A DNA stretch of 6,869 nt, taken from contig DRQI01000174.1 in NCBI GenBank assembly GCA_011330545.1, positions 1 to 6,869 of the forward strand. The letters run 5' to 3'. Under the pieces are notes generated by a model, which did not search any database, was not told the DNA's origin, and was given only the letters and a program-made list of their open reading frames with translations. A program made the position numbers and the translations under genes. This stretch comes from Flavobacteriia bacterium. GTDB lineage: Bacteria > Bacteroidota > Bacteroidia > Flavobacteriales > Flavobacteriaceae. Shown piece after piece: positions 5,939-6,869 of the stretch (positions are counted from its first letter, which is position 1; each line of letters opens with the position of its first letter).

Positions 5939-6029
5939 CAAAAGGCCTGTCAGGTTTTGAAAACCTGACAAGTCTGAAAAAGTAGGCAAAGCCAAGAGGA
6001 CATTACCATCAGCTAAGCAGATGGTTTTT
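5939..6029. repeat. Structured direct repeat, copy B
   Basis: Second copy of the element seen at 5580-5671. It begins with a perfect palindrome of 11-bp arms (TGTCAGGTTTT, 5948-5958; AAAACCTGACA, 5960-5970; one-base centre). The core blocks follow: GGCAAAGCCA (5985-5994), ACATT (6000-6004) and GCTAAGCAG (6012-6020). The last block is the loop of a hairpin with arms ACCATC / GATGGT. The hairpins differ in sequence from copy A while their position is kept. Confidence 0.6.
6005..6029 (+). terminator. Possible intrinsic terminator, end of copy B
   Basis: The stem ACCATC (6005-6010) / GATGGT (6020-6025), extended inside by a mismatched GC/GC pairing, is followed by a run of T up to 6029. Oriented for plus-strand transcription, it could stop read-through from lipB into the convergent gene. 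The stem is short and about 450 bp from the lipB stop, so this is tentative. Confidence 0.3.
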
Positions 6030-6057
6030 CAAGGTAAAATAAAACTTCATATCCTAC

Positions 6058-6869
6058 TCAAAAAGCCCGTACCGCCCGCACTTTATAACTGTTGGTTCTC
6101 TGATAGGTTATTTGATTGTTATTATTAACTCCGCTAAAATCAAAACCCCACGACAATATATTATTGCTTTCTGTTGAACTCCAGTATACATCAGAAGTAA
6201 AGTTTCCAACATTACTTAAAGAAGAACCGGGGCCAATATTGGTAAACATTAAAAATAATTCATAAACAGAGGGCAAATACCAATCGTCATAGGCTCCTGA
6301 ACCTGTAACCAAGTCCTTGCACACTTGCATTGCCGGAGCGCTTCCTACTGCCGGATAAATATTGTTAATGGCTTTGTAATTAAACCGGCCTCCATACGGG
6401 GCGTCTGCATAGGCATTTGTAAATTTAGTAGTATTTATGGCCCATTGATAAGTTCCCGGCTCGTCAGTACTTTTGGCTACCAAACCATGGCATTCTGAGG
6501 CGTCTAAATAAAAGATAATTCCTCCAAAAGTACTTTGCCCTAGGTAATATCCACACTTTCCTTTTACGTGTTCGGCTGTTTTGGCATATAACGCATACGG
6601 CACACTCAACAATTGGCTAGTACCTGTAATGGTATAATTTGTTCCGCCGGTTGGGTCGGTTTCGGTTTTTATAAAGTAGGGGCCGTTTGCCCAATTTATC
6701 GAGCCGAAAGTATTAAAGCCTATAACGGTACCTGTACCTATTTCTAGACTTACCAGTCCGTTGGCATTGGTTGTCGGAGTTTGGGTTTCTTCATAAATTG
6801 CCGTTCCTGTGGCAGTAGCCTGTAAAATACTTATTTTCATCCCTACGGTTGTATTGGTGATAAGGGCAT
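6058..6869 (-). CDS. DUF1566-domain surface protein, C-terminal part (5' end outside window)
   Basis: The reading frame stays open to the window edge (ALITNTTVG precedes the first in-frame Met at 6838-6840), so that Met is internal and the gene starts beyond 6869. About 269 codons are visible. Counting from the internal Met, residues 1-90 match the N-terminal module common in Bacteroidota secreted proteins: SILQATATGTAIYEETQTP, then NGLVSLEIGTG, WANGPYFIKTETDPTGG, and SVPYALYAKTAE. That module runs straight into a DUF1566 (Lcl C-terminal type) domain at about 96-260, with GGIIFYLD at 106-113, HGLVA 118-122, YDDWYLPSVYEL 184-195, YWSSTE 219-224 and the end SYKVRAVRAF. Cys at 96, 117 and 174 could form a disulfide. 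Such proteins are usually exported; the exact ligand or role is unknown. The domain reaches its natural end at the stop codon, with no sorting-signal tail. Confidence 0.85.
   Translation of the reverse strand, partial: ALITNTTVGMKISILQATATGTAIYEETQTPTTNANGLVSLEIGTGTVIGFNTFGSINWANGPYFIKTETDPTGGTNYTITGTSQLLSVPYALYAKTAEHVKGKCGYYLGQSTFGGIIFYLDASECHGLVAKSTDEPGTYQWAINTTKFTNAYADAPYGGRFNYKAINNIYPAVGSAPAMQVCKDLVTGSGAYDDWYLPSVYELFLMFTNIGPGSSLSNVGNFTSDVYWSSTESNNILSWGFDFSGVNNNNQITYQRTNSYKVRAVRAF

Larger units (their letters stand above)
5559..6057. other. Convergent intergenic region rich in palindromes
   Basis: About 500 bp between the convergent ends of lipB and the DUF1566 gene, with no credible ORF. 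In order it holds structured element A (5580-5671), the TTAA-bounded palindrome (5676-5851), two small perfect palindromes (CTTCT-G-AGAAG at 5871-5881; CCCCTA-T-TAGGGG at 5896-5908), and structured element B (5939-6029). Each is described separately where possible. Confidence 0.65.

Noticed and set aside
6058..6840. Met at 6838-6840 as the true start of the DUF1566 gene
   Set aside because: The frame remains open upstream and the residues before it (ITNTTVG) continue the conserved N-terminal module, so the gene is cut by the window edge.

Overview
The window looks like a chromosomal segment from a Bacteroidota member, most likely Flavobacteriia (Flavobacteriaceae). This rests on low GC, LysRS and LipB sequences of the flavobacterial type, TAnnTTTG-type -7 promoter elements with no clear Shine-Dalgarno sites, a signal peptide ending just before Gln, a DUF1566-type surface protein, and a GxxExxY gene. 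Names are assigned from remembered family motifs; no database search was possible.

Layout. 1-357 is non-coding and holds a long nested inverted repeat (97-187). lysS (358-2055, minus) encodes class II lysyl-tRNA synthetase with an extra C-terminal domain. A 280-bp spacer (2056-2335) separates it from a divergent plus-strand group: a secreted DUF302-like protein (2336-3226), a 52-residue YqaE/Pmp3-type membrane peptide (3323-3481) with its own -7 element, and a lipoprotein (3488-4225) 6 bp further on. lipB (4836-5558), octanoyltransferase for lipoate synthesis, closes the plus-strand block. Between the lipoprotein gene and lipB lies an AT-rich cassette: a GxxExxY gene (4262-4636) with a PD-(D/E)XK nuclease signature, and four copies of a 16-bp motif built from two 8-mers CACNNATW. 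Two copies face forward (4233-4248, 4659-4674) and two face backward (4779-4794, 4823-4838). The last copy ends in the GTG that serves as the lipB start.

5559-6057 is a convergent intergenic region full of palindromes. It has a 176-bp MITE-like palindrome bounded by TTAA and two diverged copies of a ~90-bp structured element on either side of it. The right end (6058-6869, minus) is the C-terminal part of a secreted surface protein with a DUF1566 domain; its start lies outside the window.

Functionally, lysS and lipB are housekeeping genes (translation; protein lipoylation), and the three small envelope genes have no assigned pathway. The most unusual object is the GxxExxY cassette: it fills the whole gap between two conserved genes, has about 23% GC against about 36% in lipB, and carries its own repeat family. 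That makes it a candidate for a small mobile or self-associated repeat/nuclease system.
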